Positions 20,750 to 29,259 of a stretch of 58,936 nt of DNA are shown one piece after another (position 1 is the stretch's first letter; each line of letters opens with the position of its first letter). The position numbers and the translations under genes were made by a program. Origin of the DNA: Candidatus Methanorudis spinitermitis (GTDB taxonomy: Archaea > Methanobacteriota > Methanobacteria > Methanobacteriales > Methanobacteriaceae); contig JAITUQ010000006.1 in the NCBI GenBank assembly GCA_031286225.1, positions 1-58,936 of the forward strand, read 5' to 3'. The notes under the pieces were generated by a model. That model was not told the origin of the DNA. It was given only the letters and a program-made list of their open reading frames with translations, and did not search any database.

Positions 20750-21025
20750 TCAGGGAGTATAGTTACTCTCTTCTTCTCCGCCTCCTTCTTCAGGAGGTTC
20801 AGGTTCTACATTAGGCTCTGGATCAGGGGTTGATGGGTTATTATTTCCAGAATTATCAGTATTACCTGAATCTGTAATATTAGTATCATTTGTTGTATTG
20901 TTAACTGAGGAATTAGTATCTAATTTTATAACCTCTCCTCCACCAAAAATTAAAAAGGCTTCAACAGCCCCAATCATACATATAATTAAAATTGTCAGTA
21001 ATATGATAGTTTTATTCATGTTCAT
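20750..21025 (-). CDS. Small secreted/anchored Pro-Glu-rich protein
   Basis: A 91-residue protein: an N-terminal hydrophobic helix (TIILLTILIICMIGAVEAFLIF), then a low-complexity outer part rich in Asn, Thr and Ser (many NxS/T sites) and a Pro/Glu tail (PDPEPNVEPEPPEEGGGEEE). It is likely held in the membrane or exported to the cell surface. The ATG overlaps the stop of the preceding gene by four bases (ATGA), so the two are cotranslated. Function unknown. Confidence 0.7.
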   Translation of the reverse strand: MNMNKTIILLTILIICMIGAVEAFLIFGGGEVIKLDTNSSVNNTTNDTNITDSGNTDNSGNNNPSTPDPEPNVEPEPPEEGGGEEESNYTP

Positions 21026-21471
21026 GCCATTGCCTCCATACTATTAACAATATCTTTAATTAACTGATCACTACCAATAGGGGCTATGATATTATATCCT
21101 TTCCCATGGAAGTTAAAGTAGTAATATTGATTAGAACCAGTACTATTTTTATAAACTGATATACCATTTATGTCAATAATATCATTACCAATGAGTTGTA
21201 AAGTGGCATTATATTGCCTTAATTCAATTGTTTTATCTTGGTTTTGCAAAACTATTTTGTAAAAATTTGTTTCATTATTTGAATCATTAATCATTTTCTC
21301 AAAAGATTCATTCACATATTTAAAACCATTAGGAGCTTTAAAACCCATATCTCCTAGTTCAATTCTTTGCTGACTATATAATGATCTCGCATACTGCATT
21401 CCAATAAATGATGCAACTATTATTAAAATACAAAAAACAGTTAATAATGTTGTTTTAATTTTTTCATCCAT
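21022..21471 (-). CDS. Membrane-anchored extracellular protein, unknown
   Basis: A 149-residue protein with one N-terminal transmembrane helix (LLTVFCILIIVASFIGM) and a soluble domain of mixed strands that looks extracellular. AGGATTCC-type sequence follows the -10 region and GGA lies close to the ATG. It is the first gene of a two-gene unit with the 91-residue protein. I do not recognise the domain. Confidence 0.7.
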   Translation of the reverse strand: MDEKIKTTLLTVFCILIIVASFIGMQYARSLYSQQRIELGDMGFKAPNGFKYVNESFEKMINDSNNETNFYKIVLQNQDKTIELRQYNATLQLIGNDIIDINGISVYKNSTGSNQYYYFNFHGKGYNIIAPIGSDQLIKDIVNSMEAMA

Positions 21472-21639
21472 AGGATTCCTCCAATCATTATTGATTAACT
21501 TTTAATTAATATTAATTTTAATTCATTTATATCTATTATATAACCTCTTATAAATTATTATCTATATCTCAAATACAAGCATTAATGGTTTATTTTCTAT
21601 TTTATCTTATTACAATCTTAAACAATTTAAAATAAAAGG

Positions 21640-21732
21640 TTATTTTTCTTTTTAAACTAGTTTTAAATATATAATATTTTTTTTAGTTATTTTTCTTTTT
21701 AAACTAGTTTTAAATATATAATATTTTTTTAG
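21640..21732. repeat. Two tandem copies of a 46/47-bp AT-rich unit
   Basis: Copy 1 at 21640-21686 and copy 2 at 21687-21732 are the same apart from one T in a T run. Each contains the word AAACTAGTTTAAA-like AAACTAGTTTTAAATA and a T8/T7 tract. A partial third start follows. The repeat lies in the 485-base divergent region between the anchored protein and the ArsR operon; the rest of that region is featureless AT-rich DNA apart from the operator described separately. Confidence 0.8.
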
Positions 21733-21925
21733 TTATTTTCTTTGTTTTAGTTATTCTTAAATTCTTTTTTAATCACTTTATATATAATATTTTGAAAAAT
21801 AAATGAAAGTATTTGCTATGATTTTATTTTTTTGATTTAGGAAATAATTCTGATAATTCTATAATTATATCTATTATTTCTATTTGTTTGCTAATTTCTC
21901 AACTATGAAAAGTAAATTAAAAACA

Positions 21926-21958
21926 TTTATATATGAACATATGAATACATGTTCATAT
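21926..21958 (+). promoter_or_regulatory. Promoter and ArsR/SmtB-type operator of the metal efflux operon
   Basis: Perfect 10-bp arms ATATGAACAT (21931-21940) and ATGTTCATAT (21949-21958) with an 8-base spacer, closely like the ATATGAA...TTCATAT operators of SmtB/CadC repressors. A TATA-like TTTATATA (21926-21933) lies about 25-30 bases before the ATG at 21957, and there is no ribosome-binding site, so the message is probably leaderless. The operator covers the start point and runs into the first codon, which fits simple repression relieved by metal. Confidence 0.7.
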
Positions 21959-22301
21959 GTATAGGCAATCTTGTGAAATCAAAAGTGTTAGAAAAGACAT
22001 CATTCAAGATATTTCGAATAAAATGTCAGTCAATGAAACATATCATGAAATAGCTAATTTATTTAAGATATTAGGGGATTATAATAGAATCAGAATATTA
22101 TGTGCACTTTCTTATCAAGAATTTTGTGTTTGTGAACTTTCATTATTATTAGATATGAGTCAATCAGCTATTTCACATCAATTGAGACTACTTAGGAATA
22201 ATGGTATTGTTAAATTCAGAAAAGAAAATAAACAAATTTTTTATTCAGTGCAAAATAGCGAAATCATCCCAATGATTAAAAAGGCGAATGAATATGGATA
22301 A
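21957..22301 (+). CDS. ArsR/SmtB-family metal-responsive repressor (CadC-like)
   Basis: A 114-residue winged-helix repressor. EFCVCELSLLLDMSQSAISHQLRLL holds the alpha3 CVC metal site of CadC/ArsR proteins, followed by the recognition helix. Additional Cys near the N-terminus (residue 6) could complete a CadC-type thiolate site. The gene is the first of an operon with a P-type ATPase and overlaps it, and its own promoter carries a matching operator, which indicates autoregulation by Cd, Zn or Pb. The ATG at 21957 is used as a leaderless start. Confidence 0.88.
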   Translation: MYRQSCEIKSVRKDIIQDISNKMSVNETYHEIANLFKILGDYNRIRILCALSYQEFCVCELSLLLDMSQSAISHQLRLLRNNGIVKFRKENKQIFYSVQNSEIIPMIKKANEYG

Positions 22302-24312
22302 AAAAATTCAAAATAATAAAAATCATCATAATGACCACAAAAATCATCATCAATACCTTGGTTGTGATGATAAAGTTTGTAGCTGTGAAAAAGGAATTTT
22401 TAAAAATATTGAAGAATTTGAAGAGAAAAAATCCAAAAAACCTTTAATTATTTTAGGAATTGGTATAATAATTTTTATTTTTGGGTACTTCATATCCACT
22501 ATTGAATTTAACATTTTTGAAAATTTGATTAATTCAGGATTATTGTCTCAAATTATCTATTTAGTAGTTGTAATAGTAGTTGGACAAGGAATAATAAAGG
22601 AAGGGATTGAATCTCTTATAAATAAAAAAATAAGAATCGAATTTCTTGTTACAATAGCTACTATTGGTGCATTTTTACTTGGAGATGGAGCTGAAGGAGT
22701 TTCTTTAATAATTTTATTCTTTTTTGCTGAATATCTTGAAGAATATTCATTAGACAAATCTAAAAGATCTATTGCTAATTTGATAAATTTAAATCCTAAA
22801 AAAGCAATGATAAAAAAAGATGGGGAGGAAATTGAACTTGATGTAACTGATGTAGATATTGGAAACATTGTTGTTGTCAAACCAGGAGATAAAATTCCAG
22901 TTGATGGAATAATATCTTATGGACGAACTTCAGTTGATCAATCATCTATTACAGGAGAAAGTTTTGGTGTAAGTAAAAAAGAAGAAGATGAAGTCTATGC
23001 TTCCACCATAAATGAGGAAGGATACATTGAGATAAAAGTAACAAAAAAGTGTGAAGATACTATATTTTCAAAAATTGTAGATTTGATAAAAGAGTCTGAA
23101 GAGAAAAAAGCTAAAGTTGACTTATTCATTGATAAATTTGCTAAGTATTATACTCCAATAATAATGACTTTAGCCTTCTTTGTAGCTATTATCCCTTATT
23201 TATTATTTGGAGAATCTTTAGTTGAATGGACTTATAGATCACTAGTATTACTTGTAATAGCTTGCCCATGTGCATTAGTTATTTCCACCCCAGTTTCAAT
23301 GGTTTCAGCTATTACTGCTGGATTTAAAAAGGGAATAATCATTAAAGGTGCTCAGTATATTGAAAGTTTAAGCAAAACAAAAGCTGTTTTATTTGATAAA
23401 ACTGGAACTTTAACTGAAGGAAACTTGGAAATTAATGATATAATCCCTTTTAATGGTTTTTCTAAAGAAAAAATAATCAGTATTGCTTGTAGTTTAGAAG
23501 AAAAATCCAAACATCCTATAGCTAAAACTTTTAAAGAATATAAAAATAATCATAATATATCATTAAAAAAAGTCCATGAATTTGAATCAATAGCTGGAAA
23601 AGGATTAAAAGGAAAAATTAATGGAAAAACCTATTATATTGGTAAAAAAGAACTATTTGATTATAATGAAAGTTTTTATAAAGATATTGATAAATTCAAT
23701 AAAAAAGAGAATCTTGGAAAAACAAACATTATAATTGGAAATAATAATTCTATCTTAGGTTTTATTAGTTTAACTGATAAAATACGTGAAAATGGATTTG
23801 AAACTATTGAAAAACTTAAAAAGCAATCTATTAAAACTGTAATGTTAACTGGTGATAATCATGATAGTGCAAAAATGGTTTTTGAAAAATTAGGTCTGGA
23901 TAATTATTATCCAAATCTATTACCTGAAGATAAAGTAAAAAGGGTAGAAAATATTTTAAATGAGTATCAAGAGGTAGCTATGGTTGGAGATGGTGTAAAT
24001 GATACTCCTTCTCTTGCAAGGGCAAATGTTGGAATAGCTATGGGGATGAATGGTGCAGATGTAGCTGTTGAAACTGGAGATATTGTACTTATGCAAGATG
24101 ATATATCCTTGATATCTTTCCTTATAAGTTTAGCTAAAAAAACTATGGTAATTGTTAAACAAAATATTGTTGTTACTTTAAGTGTAAAAGGATTATTAGC
24201 TATTCTTGGAATCATTGGATATCTTACATTATGGGAAGCTGTTTTAATTGGAGATATGGGATTGACTTTATTAGTAGTAGCTAATTCTTTAAGAATTGAG
24301 GTAAAATCATGA
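22294..24312 (+). CDS. Zn/Cd/Pb-type P1B-ATPase efflux pump
   Basis: About 672 residues. A His-rich metal-binding N-terminus (KNHHNDHKNHHQY, plus a CDDKVCSC motif) is followed by eight membrane helices, the CPC transport motif (about residue 323), the phosphorylated DKTGT (about 367), and GDGVND (about 565). The last helices have the Lys and the DMG motif (LIGDMGLTLLVVANSLR) that mark the Zn2+/Cd2+ subgroup, not the Cu+ pumps. It should export divalent soft metals. The start overlaps the ArsR stop; an ATG six bases upstream is also possible. The stop overlaps the next gene by four bases. Confidence 0.93.
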   Translation: MDKKIQNNKNHHNDHKNHHQYLGCDDKVCSCEKGIFKNIEEFEEKKSKKPLIILGIGIIIFIFGYFISTIEFNIFENLINSGLLSQIIYLVVVIVVGQGIIKEGIESLINKKIRIEFLVTIATIGAFLLGDGAEGVSLIILFFFAEYLEEYSLDKSKRSIANLINLNPKKAMIKKDGEEIELDVTDVDIGNIVVVKPGDKIPVDGIISYGRTSVDQSSITGESFGVSKKEEDEVYASTINEEGYIEIKVTKKCEDTIFSKIVDLIKESEEKKAKVDLFIDKFAKYYTPIIMTLAFFVAIIPYLLFGESLVEWTYRSLVLLVIACPCALVISTPVSMVSAITAGFKKGIIIKGAQYIESLSKTKAVLFDKTGTLTEGNLEINDIIPFNGFSKEKIISIACSLEEKSKHPIAKTFKEYKNNHNISLKKVHEFESIAGKGLKGKINGKTYYIGKKELFDYNESFYKDIDKFNKKENLGKTNIIIGNNNSILGFISLTDKIRENGFETIEKLKKQSIKTVMLTGDNHDSAKMVFEKLGLDNYYPNLLPEDKVKRVENILNEYQEVAMVGDGVNDTPSLARANVGIAMGMNGADVAVETGDIVLMQDDISLISFLISLAKKTMVIVKQNIVVTLSVKGLLAILGIIGYLTLWEAVLIGDMGLTLLVVANSLRIEVKS

Positions 24313-24899
24313 TAAATATTCTTGTAGTAATAAGTCTTTTAATTTTTTACATACTGTTTATAGGAAGGACTATTTCACTAGCAACTGATGGAATAAAAGT
24401 AATCGTTTTAGGTAGAGCTTCAAATATTATAGATAATTTATTAGAAAATTTAACACTTCCTTTTTTAATATTATGGACTATTTTAATTCTATTAATGGTT
24501 TTTAATATTGAAATTCCAGTTATATTTGAATTAATTATGAAAAACAGCTATTTATCTTATATTGGAATAATATTGTGTTATATAGGTTTGGTAATTTTCG
24601 TATACGCCTTGATTTCATTTGGAAGTTCATGGAGAGTTGGAATTGATAATGAAAGTCAGGGAAAATTAGTTACAACAGGGATATTCAAGTATTCACGAAA
24701 TCCTATATTTTTATTCATGGATATCTACTTCATTGGAATTACATTAGTTTATCCAACATTAATATTCATGTTAATGACATTAATATTTGTTGTTGGAGCT
24801 CATAAACAAATTTTAAACGAAGAAAAACACCTTGAAAAAATTTATAAAGAAGATTATTTAAATTATAAAAAACAAACCAAAAGATACTTTTATTTTTAA
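24309..24899 (+). CDS. Membrane methyltransferase, isoprenylcysteine/phospholipid methyltransferase family
   Basis: A 196-residue protein with four or five helices and the C-terminal signature of the ICMT/PEMT family: TTGIFKYSRNPIFLFMDIYFIG, then EEKHLEKIYKEDYLNYKKQTKRY. The RNP-x(n)-E elements bind S-adenosylmethionine. It is translationally coupled to the metal ATPase (ATGA overlap), an association seen in several heavy-metal operons; the substrate and the role in metal resistance are unknown. Confidence 0.8.
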   Translation: MINILVVISLLIFYILFIGRTISLATDGIKVIVLGRASNIIDNLLENLTLPFLILWTILILLMVFNIEIPVIFELIMKNSYLSYIGIILCYIGLVIFVYALISFGSSWRVGIDNESQGKLVTTGIFKYSRNPIFLFMDIYFIGITLVYPTLIFMLMTLIFVVGAHKQILNEEKHLEKIYKEDYLNYKKQTKRYFYF

Positions 24900-25397
24900 A
24901 TAAAGGGTGTAAATTTTTCTAATCCTGAAAAATAGCTATAGTATAATCCAAAAAAGTTTTTTTATTTACTATAAAACTATTTTTTCATTATTTTGTTATA
25001 TAATATTAATGTTTTATCTTAATTTTATTCGAATTTATGAAATTCAAATAAATACTTCTTTAATTTAAAAAATTTTAATTATAAAATATTTATTATTAAA
25101 TATATTATTTATCATTAATTTAATTATAAATTAAAAGATTTATATTAATATTTATAATAGTGATTACTTAGCTACTGAATTATAAAAAATATTTCTATCA
25201 CTATAATTTAAATTATTAAATGGTGAATGTTAAAATCAACTGGTTGAATACTCTGAAAATTCATGTCACTTTTAATTTAGATAAAATTCAACAAATTTTT
25301 CACCAAGCCTAACACTTTAAATCAAAATTTGACAATGCATTTTCTTCATATCCTTATAACGAAATATTTAAATATGTAGCTATATATAACTATTTGC
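24900..25397. other. 498-base gap with a MITE-end-like word and an ArsR promoter
   Basis: AGGGTGTAAATTTTT at about 24904-24918 matches the first 15 bases of the terminal repeat of the MITEs at 35196 and 53431, but no second end follows, so it may be a remnant or chance. The remainder is featureless AT-rich DNA until the promoter of the next ArsR gene. Confidence 0.4.
25361..25394 (+). promoter_or_regulatory. Leaderless promoter and near-palindromic operator of the second ArsR operon
   Basis: A TATA-like AAATATTTAAATA (25362-25374) lies about 25-35 bases before the ATG at 25398, and no ribosome-binding site is present. Between them TAGCTATATATAACTA (25377-25392) is a 16-base dyad with a single mismatched pair, placed where a repressor would cover the start of transcription. 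It differs from the TTCATAT operator of the first ArsR gene. Assignment is by position only. Confidence 0.45.
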
Positions 25398-25763
25398 ATG
25401 ACTGGATGTGATTTGCAAGATAATGTTTGTCTTGAACGATATACTAATTTGAAATTAGAAGAATTGGCAAAAGAGATTCCTTCAGATAAAACACTTTATA
25501 ATAATTCAGAGGTTTTTAAAGCTATTTCTGATCCTTTAAGATTGAAAATATTATATTTATTAAAAAATGGAGAATTGTGTGCTTGTCATATTGATTTTGC
25601 ATTGAAAAAACCACAATCTACAATTTCTCATCATTTAGCTATTCTTAAAAAGTCAAATTTAGTTAATTGGAGAAAAAAAGGCAAGTGGACATTTTTTAGT
25701 TTAGCTAATCCTAAGATAATAAAACAAATAGAAACTATAATTAAAATGCAGGAGGATGAATAA
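25398..25763 (+). CDS. ArsR-family repressor, first gene of an arsenate-type operon
   Basis: A 121-residue winged-helix protein with ELCACHIDFALKKPQSTISHHLAIL: the CxC in the alpha3 helix (ELCxCxxD/I) is the As(III)/Sb(III)-sensing motif of ArsR. Two more Cys are near the N-terminus (GCDLQDNVC). It begins a five-gene, tightly packed operon ending at 28061. Leaderless start inferred. Likely a metalloid-sensing autorepressor. Confidence 0.88.
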   Translation: MTGCDLQDNVCLERYTNLKLEELAKEIPSDKTLYNNSEVFKAISDPLRLKILYLLKNGELCACHIDFALKKPQSTISHHLAILKKSNLVNWRKKGKWTFFSLANPKIIKQIETIIKMQEDE

Positions 25764-26585
25764 ATGTCAAATAATTTAAGGTGTTGTGAAGAACTAGAAA
25801 AATTGACTAATGAACAAGCAAATTGTAGTTGTGGTAATTTTGAAGTAACTGATCAATCTGAAATAGAAAATCCTAAAAATTCTAAAAAAGAGATAAACAG
25901 TTCTTTATTGAAACAATTAGAAGAAAAAAGTGAAAAACTAGGTATTATGAGTATTGCTTATGCAAAAATACCTGCAAATGTTTTAGAGAGTAATAATTTT
26001 TTAAAGTATTCTAATGCTATCGTTTTGACTTATCCTATAGGCATGGATATAATTGATAAGGTTCCTGGTGAAGAAACTCAAAAATTTAATGATAAACTCT
26101 ATGAAAAGTTTGGAAAGATTACCTATGAACTTTCTGACTATTTAAGAAAAGAAGGAATTGGAACACAAGTAGCTCATCCAAAGGAAGACTTGACAGATCT
26201 TTCTAAATTAGGACAAGTTGCAGATTTAGGATATATTGGAAAAAATGGATTGTTAATCAGCTCAGAATTAGGACCAAGATTGAAAATATCAGCAATATTA
26301 ACAACAATAGAAAATTTACCTTTCTCTGAAAAAAACTCTCATGAATGGATTAAAAACTACTGTAAAAGATGTGGTAAGTGTATTAAAGGCTGCCCTCAAG
26401 ATGCACTTATTGAAAATGAGGATGAATTAGCTAAAGCCTATCTTATAGATGAAAAATGTATTGGTTGTAGTCAAGGATGTACCTATTGTATTGAATCTTG
26501 TCCATTTTTTGAAAATGGATATGACTGGGTTAAGGAAAAACAAATGAAATTAGAGGCTAAATTAAAAGAAAAAGGAAAATCATGA
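25764..26585 (+). CDS. QueG-like double 4Fe-4S protein with Cys-rich N-terminus
   Basis: A 273-residue protein. Residues about 80-190 resemble the epoxyqueuosine reductase/reductive dehalogenase fold (GYIGKNGLLISSELGPRLKISAILT matches the QueG G-x-IGKN-x-LL...G-x-R...ILT stretch). The C-terminal third has ferredoxin motifs CKRCGKCIKGCP and CIGCSQGCTYCIESCP. The first 30 residues add CC and CSC motifs not typical of QueG. Archaea make archaeosine, so a queuosine role is unlikely; a redox reaction tied to the ArsR/ArsC context is inferred. It begins immediately after the ArsR stop, with GGAGG upstream. Confidence 0.72.
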   Translation: MSNNLRCCEELEKLTNEQANCSCGNFEVTDQSEIENPKNSKKEINSSLLKQLEEKSEKLGIMSIAYAKIPANVLESNNFLKYSNAIVLTYPIGMDIIDKVPGEETQKFNDKLYEKFGKITYELSDYLRKEGIGTQVAHPKEDLTDLSKLGQVADLGYIGKNGLLISSELGPRLKISAILTTIENLPFSEKNSHEWIKNYCKRCGKCIKGCPQDALIENEDELAKAYLIDEKCIGCSQGCTYCIESCPFFENGYDWVKEKQMKLEAKLKEKGKS

Positions 26586-26959
26586 AAGATAAAGTTTCCC
26601 TAGCTGCATGTAGTGGAATGAGTAATTTTGGGTTAATATGTAGAGCAGTAGCTTCTGATTTATCCCAGTCAAAAGAGAATATTAGCTCTATATGCATAAC
26701 TTCAACAGCTGCAGATGATAAAACTCCAAAAATCATGGAAAAATATCCAATTATTACATTAAATGGATGTTTTAATGACTGTGTAGGAAAAATACTAAAA
26801 AAGAAAGGAATTAAAATAGCCAAAACCATCGATATAATGGATTATGCTAATAAACATTGCCTTGAACCTGGTGAAGTTGCGAGATTAGGTGAAAATGGTG
26901 AAAAAACTGTTAAAAAACTAAAAAAACATGTTTTAAAAGAAATAAGAGCTATTAGATAA
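26582..26959 (+). CDS. DGC-domain putative zinc-binding protein
   Basis: A 125-residue protein resembling the DGC family (PF08859): conserved Cys in AACSGMSNFGLICR, CITSTAADD, LNGCFNDCVGK and KHCLEPGEV. These suggest a thiolate metal site. It overlaps the Fe-S gene by four bases and is followed one base later by the ArsC-like frame. Family members occur near redox and metal genes; the biochemical role is unknown. Confidence 0.75.
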   Translation: MKDKVSLAACSGMSNFGLICRAVASDLSQSKENISSICITSTAADDKTPKIMEKYPIITLNGCFNDCVGKILKKKGIKIAKTIDIMDYANKHCLEPGEVARLGENGEKTVKKLKKHVLKEIRAIR

Positions 26960-26960
26960 A

Positions 26961-27388
26961 ATGAATACTTTAAAAGACACTGGAAAAGTAAGCATTCTTT
27001 TGTTTGTAGAAACAATTCTATAAGGTCTCAAATGGCAGAAGCAATACTTAATTCATTATATCATGAGACATACTTATCTTTTAGTGGAGGAACAGAACCC
27101 AAAGCCATCAATGAAAACACTATCAAAGTTTTAAAAGAGATTGGCATTGATATTTCAAATGAAAAATCTAAAAGTATTGAAGTTTTTAAAAACATGAAAT
27201 TTAACCATGTGATAACAGTTTGTGAAGATGATAATTGTCCTTATTTTCCAGATGCAGATAATTATATTAACAAATCATTTAAAGACCCTGAAAACTCTCC
27301 TAAATCAGAACATTTAGATTCTTTTAGAAAAGTTCGAGATGAAATTAAAAATTGGATTAATGAAATAGTTGAAAATGGAGTAATTTAG
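26961..27388 (+). pseudogene. ArsC-type low-molecular-weight phosphatase/arsenate reductase, frameshifted at its N-terminus
   Basis: The ATG at 26961 begins a frame reading MNTLKDTGKVSIL and stopping after 20 codons. The other frame continues with FVCRNNSIRSQMAEA, the CX5R P-loop of the LMW phosphatase/ArsC fold (catalytic Cys at 27005-27007). One missing T in the run at about 26997-27000 explains the break. The downstream frame, which has an internal ATG at 27032 lacking the catalytic Cys, keeps TVCEDDNCPYFP (second thiol pair of thioredoxin-coupled ArsC) and FKDPE. So the gene is a recent pseudogene, a sequencing error in a homopolymer, or is rescued by slippage. Intact, it would reduce arsenate to arsenite. 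Confidence 0.82.
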
Positions 27389-27389
27389 C

Positions 27390-28061
27390 ATGAAAATAGT
27401 AGTACTAACTGATGGACCATATGGTGATAGGGCATATGACAACGTAAAAAAGGATTTTAGTGCAGATTTTATAAAAATGGAAGCTCCTAATAGCATGTTC
27501 TTTGATGATGATATTGAAATTCCAAAAGAACAAGTAGATATCATAGAAAATGCAAATATAATTATATCCTATATTTCACATCCAGATTTAGGATTAGATA
27601 TAGTATACAAATTCGCCGAAAAGGTGGATTGGATTATAATAGCTTCCTGGAAAGGAAATGGACTTAAAAATCAATATGAATCCAAAACCAATGTTTCATG
27701 TCCTTATATAATGTGTGAACTTGAAAAAAATGGTAATCCTATTTATGATGAATTTGTAAGAAAAATTGGTCGCCCTAAAGTTGATTTAATTCTTGAAGAA
27801 GGAAAAATTAAGGATGTGAAAGTCATAAGATCTTCACCCTGTGGCTCTACTTCATTTGTATCAGAGTATATAGCTGAAAAATATAAAGATAAGGTTCCTG
27901 ATGAAGAAAATTTACCTCGAGAAGCAGGACTGCGAATACAACATTATCCATGTAGAGCAGGAAAAATGAGATTATTCACTGATGAAGAATGCAAGAAACA
28001 AAAAGCTTCCCAGTTCCACCAAGAAGCATTTCAAAAAGCTTTATCAAATTTTAATATTTAA
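27390..28061 (+). CDS. DUF166 protein
   Basis: A 223-residue soluble protein with DUF166 features: an N-terminal Rossmann-like start (MKIVVLTDGPYGDRA), a central CPYIMCELE, and late SSPCGSTSFV and HYPCRAGKM motifs with four or more conserved Cys. DUF166 is a methanogen family once labelled thymidylate synthase-related; its activity is unestablished. As last gene of the ArsR operon (1 base after the ArsC-like frame) it may take part in thiol or metalloid chemistry; that is inference. Confidence 0.8.
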   Translation: MKIVVLTDGPYGDRAYDNVKKDFSADFIKMEAPNSMFFDDDIEIPKEQVDIIENANIIISYISHPDLGLDIVYKFAEKVDWIIIASWKGNGLKNQYESKTNVSCPYIMCELEKNGNPIYDEFVRKIGRPKVDLILEEGKIKDVKVIRSSPCGSTSFVSEYIAEKYKDKVPDEENLPREAGLRIQHYPCRAGKMRLFTDEECKKQKASQFHQEAFQKALSNFNI

Positions 28062-28065
28062 ATAA

Positions 28066-29259
28066 TCAAAAATTATCAAGTGTAATTATTTTTTCTTTTT
28101 TCACTGTGTGATCCTGAATTTTCTCATCAAAAGATATTTCACCATATTTTCCCCCACCACCTGGAGAAACATAAAGAGTTTTTTTTCTAAAAGAATCAAT
28201 AGCAGGAGTTAGATCTTCATTAATTTTAGATATTTTATTTAGAGGTACATTTATTAACACTTCAATCTCATTTTCAAACTGATTAATTAATTCTTTCCAT
28301 TTACTTTGAACAGTTTTTGTAGTAACTCCCTTATCATAAACCATACTTATTATCTCAGCTAATGGCATTAAATGAATATAGGGCGGTCTGTTTTTTGGGT
28401 GATGAGGCTTTTTCCAAGTAGCTATTTCAGATATTCTAAAATCAACACCTTTTTTTATGGTTCCACCACATCTACATTTCATTTTATTTTCTTTAGCTAT
28501 TATTGGATCAACTATTTGATAACATTTAGTACATCCAGTCATGTGATATTTACCTAAGTTTGGAACTAGTCCATAGTTTGCTTTAATTTTATTATTTTTA
28601 ATTGCAGATTTCAATGAAGAAAATGAAATATCTTCAAGGTTTATTTGATTAAATTCCCTACCTAATCTATGTGGCCATGGAGAATGTGCATCGGAATTTG
28701 ATAAAAATGGAATATCTTGCAATTCTTTTATTTTATCTGCCATATTCGTATCAGCTGATAGTCCAAGCTCTAAAAAATCAGGTTTTTTTTCGTAACAATC
28801 ATAAACACTGGCATATGATTTATACATACCTGTCCATGGGGTAAAAGCATGTGCAGGTCCTATTAAACAATCATAATCTTTAGCTAAGTCCATGATTTCT
28901 GCACCATTCATTTTAGTTCTAGGTCTTCCATCCTTATATTTATTTACAGAAACTAAGTTGTTAGCCATTTCTTTAGCTATTTCCATGGTAGGAATTATGA
29001 TTAAATGATGGATTCTTTTGCTTCCTTCAATTTCAGTAGTCAATACAAAATCACAGTCATTTTTTGAGTAAATTCCATCTCCAGAGTATTTTGTACTATT
29101 TTCAATTATTTTTAACCATTCTGGATGAAAAGCATCTCCAGTACCAAGTAATTGAAGACCTTTAAACTTAGCTTGAAGAGCTATATTATCTATTAGCATA
29201 TCTTTAGAGCTTGCCATAGAAAAACAGCTGTGAACATGTAAATCTGCATTAACTATCAT
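28066..29259 (-). CDS. Endonuclease Q family PHP-domain nuclease
   Basis: A 397-residue protein. The N-terminus has the PHP metal motifs (DLHVHSCFS at 6-14, GTGDAFHPEW at about 39-48, GPAHAFTPW at about 138-146, LSNSDAHSPWPHRLGREF at about 186-203). A zinc-finger insertion follows (CTKCYQIV ... MKCRCGG, about 240-270), then a C-terminal domain with YVSPGGGGKYGEI. This is the layout of archaeal EndoQ, which cuts DNA 5' of deaminated bases such as uracil and hypoxanthine. Its stop lies only four bases from the convergent DUF166 gene. Transcribed alone by spacing. Confidence 0.85.
   Translation of the reverse strand: MIVNADLHVHSCFSMASSKDMLIDNIALQAKFKGLQLLGTGDAFHPEWLKIIENSTKYSGDGIYSKNDCDFVLTTEIEGSKRIHHLIIIPTMEIAKEMANNLVSVNKYKDGRPRTKMNGAEIMDLAKDYDCLIGPAHAFTPWTGMYKSYASVYDCYEKKPDFLELGLSADTNMADKIKELQDIPFLSNSDAHSPWPHRLGREFNQINLEDISFSSLKSAIKNNKIKANYGLVPNLGKYHMTGCTKCYQIVDPIIAKENKMKCRCGGTIKKGVDFRISEIATWKKPHHPKNRPPYIHLMPLAEIISMVYDKGVTTKTVQSKWKELINQFENEIEVLINVPLNKISKINEDLTPAIDSFRKKTLYVSPGGGGKYGEISFDEKIQDHTVKKEKIITLDNF

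Noticed and set aside
24900..24970. Third complete MITE copy
   Set aside because: Only one end-like 15-base word is present; no partner end within 150 bases.
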